Below, in pieces: positions 63,118 through 64,000 of a stretch of DNA of 64,000 nucleotides. Position numbers and translations under genes: made by a program. Position 1 is the first letter of the stretch. Every line of letters begins with the position of its first letter. The stretch comes from Bacteroidaceae bacterium. Its GTDB lineage: Bacteria > Bacteroidota > Bacteroidia > Bacteroidales > Bacteroidaceae. The stretch spans positions 167,807 through 231,806 of the forward strand of contig JAFTXN010000005.1 in assembly GCA_017461605.1 (NCBI GenBank). The letters run 5' to 3'. Below the pieces are notes generated by a model. That model worked only from the letters and a program-made list of their open reading frames with translations. It did no database searches and was not told the origin of the DNA.

Positions 63118-63202
63118 AACTCTTTACGTTTGGTTTCAAATTAAGAGGACCGGAAACATCGCAACAGCATAACGCATCTCCGTTTCCTCACTTACATTAT
63201 GG

Positions 63203-63210
63203 CAAAGGTA
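63203..63210 (-). promoter_or_regulatory. Promoter -7 box of the acyl-CoA ligase gene
   Basis: TACCTTTG on the minus strand, about 86 nt before the ATG at 63117. No clear -33 motif. Confidence 0.6.
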
Positions 63211-63226
63211 TTGGTTTAATTTGAAA

Positions 63227-63862
63227 CTAACTGCATCCTTTTGCCGATTTTTGGCTGTTTACGTATGTTTTTGCCTCAAATATAAATTCATTATACTTCA
63301 AACCGAAGCGTCCTCGAGCACAACCTTTAATGTAAAATTCAAATTCATCTTCAGAAAAAAGACTATGGCGATTATGGGTCGATGATTCTAAATTGTATGG
63401 CGACCGCGTATTGAATAGCACAAATGCCCCACGATAATAACGGCATACTCTTCTCATATTTTCTGTTGGAATATAACCTTGATATTCTTCTCCGCTTTCC
63501 CATACTTCATATGGGGCATAATCACTTGGAGACAATTCAGTCAATTCTTCATCTGCTTCAGTCGCATCAAGAGGGATATTGTTCAAATAAATAGGCTTAA
63601 TATCATCATATGAATCAAGTCTAAAATAATTCCACTCAGCATCGTTTCCTACAGAGTAAAAAGTCAAAGACTTTGCTGGGAATAGACATATATACCCCAT
63701 ATCAATTTCTATAAACCTCTCTTCTGTATGCTTCTTAGCACCTTTATAATGCATTCCACCACGTGGTAAAAACACATACGCTAGACTTTTATATTTACAA
63801 AGGAAATTGAGTATATCAACAATATCTTCCTGTTTTGTCCAAACAACTTTATATGGAACGGA
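63227..63862 (-). pseudogene. 5'-truncated or decayed gene of unknown function
   Basis: The minus frame is open from the codon after the stop at 63865-63863 down to 63227, giving about 211 residues. The coding signal clearly runs above the first usable start (GTG at 63775): the upstream part reads YKVVWTKQEDIVDILNF and YKSLAYVFLPRGG. No ATG, GTG or TTG exists in that part, so the original 5' end is probably lost. The DNA is AT-rich compared with neighbours. I recognise no family. A real protein starting at the GTG is the alternative. Confidence 0.55.
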
Positions 63863-64000
63863 TTAACACGGTTTTAGTGTAAGTTTACGCTTACTATCTG
63901 TGATGTCCGGGTAATTCGTGCCTAAATAATTGTTGGTGTTTTGTCTGCTCTTGAGCCCCGATTATATTCCAAGAATATAAGCCAACGAACCGATGCTGAT

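Overview
The window looks like chromosomal DNA from a Bacteroidales bacterium, most likely Prevotellaceae-like. Three things point there: many promoters with the Bacteroidetes -7 box TAnnTTTG (several with a TTTG/TTG element about 19-20 nt upstream), A-rich regions instead of Shine-Dalgarno sites, and family markers (DUF4252, DUF4271, DUF4492, DUF5074, DUF5686, sorting-type C-terminal domains). I saw no rRNA, transposase, integrase, phage gene or CRISPR array. Species cannot be fixed from this sequence alone.

Layout. 0.2-1.8 kb: ECF sigma factor, a membrane-anchored partner and a DUF4252 protein. 2.0-5.5 kb: a B12-uptake pair (TonB receptor plus surface beta-propeller lipoprotein) behind a cobalamin riboswitch. 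5.7-9.7 kb: metK behind a SAM-II-like riboswitch, followed by a LOG protein, DUF4271 and hemD. 9.8-11.1 kb: rnpA-yidD-TatD. 11.3-16.8 kb: two large secreted proteins with sorting-type C-termini. 17.1-19.5 kb: divergent threonine dehydrogenase and kbl. 19.6-24.5 kb: ybeY, ruvB and the cydB-cydA-DUF4492 cytochrome bd operon. 24.6-28.0 kb: flippase, M16 peptidase and Nudix protein. 28.0-35.5 kb is the accessory part: mosaic intergenic repeats bracketing an AAA ATPase, a 1151-aa modular surface protein with a 56-aa gene behind it, and a 146-bp tandem repeat.

35.5-43.7 kb: rpsT with tRNA-Glu, recO, purD, two membrane proteins, znuA-znuC, a YgjP-type peptidase and inositol-phosphate synthase. 43.9-50.7 kb: a DUF5686 outer-membrane protein, gyrB and an SLC13 transporter. 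50.7-55.9 kb: an intergenic region with two perfect DnaA boxes, rlpA, greA behind a long leader, a HIT protein and a GH95 fucosidase. 56.0-63.2 kb: a CAT-anticodon tRNA, gpmI, a WYL regulator, CYTH, a 48-aa membrane protein, prfB and an acyl-CoA ligase. The window ends in a gene remnant.

The most unusual signal is a family of near-perfect 65-67 nt hairpins (72, 11182, 21318, 59301). They share a tip (TGCA-AGCAC-TGCA), while the outer stem sequence differs between copies with mostly compensated changes. The same tip is tandemly arrayed before a metallopeptidase gene (41475-41613) and before greA (51988-52075).
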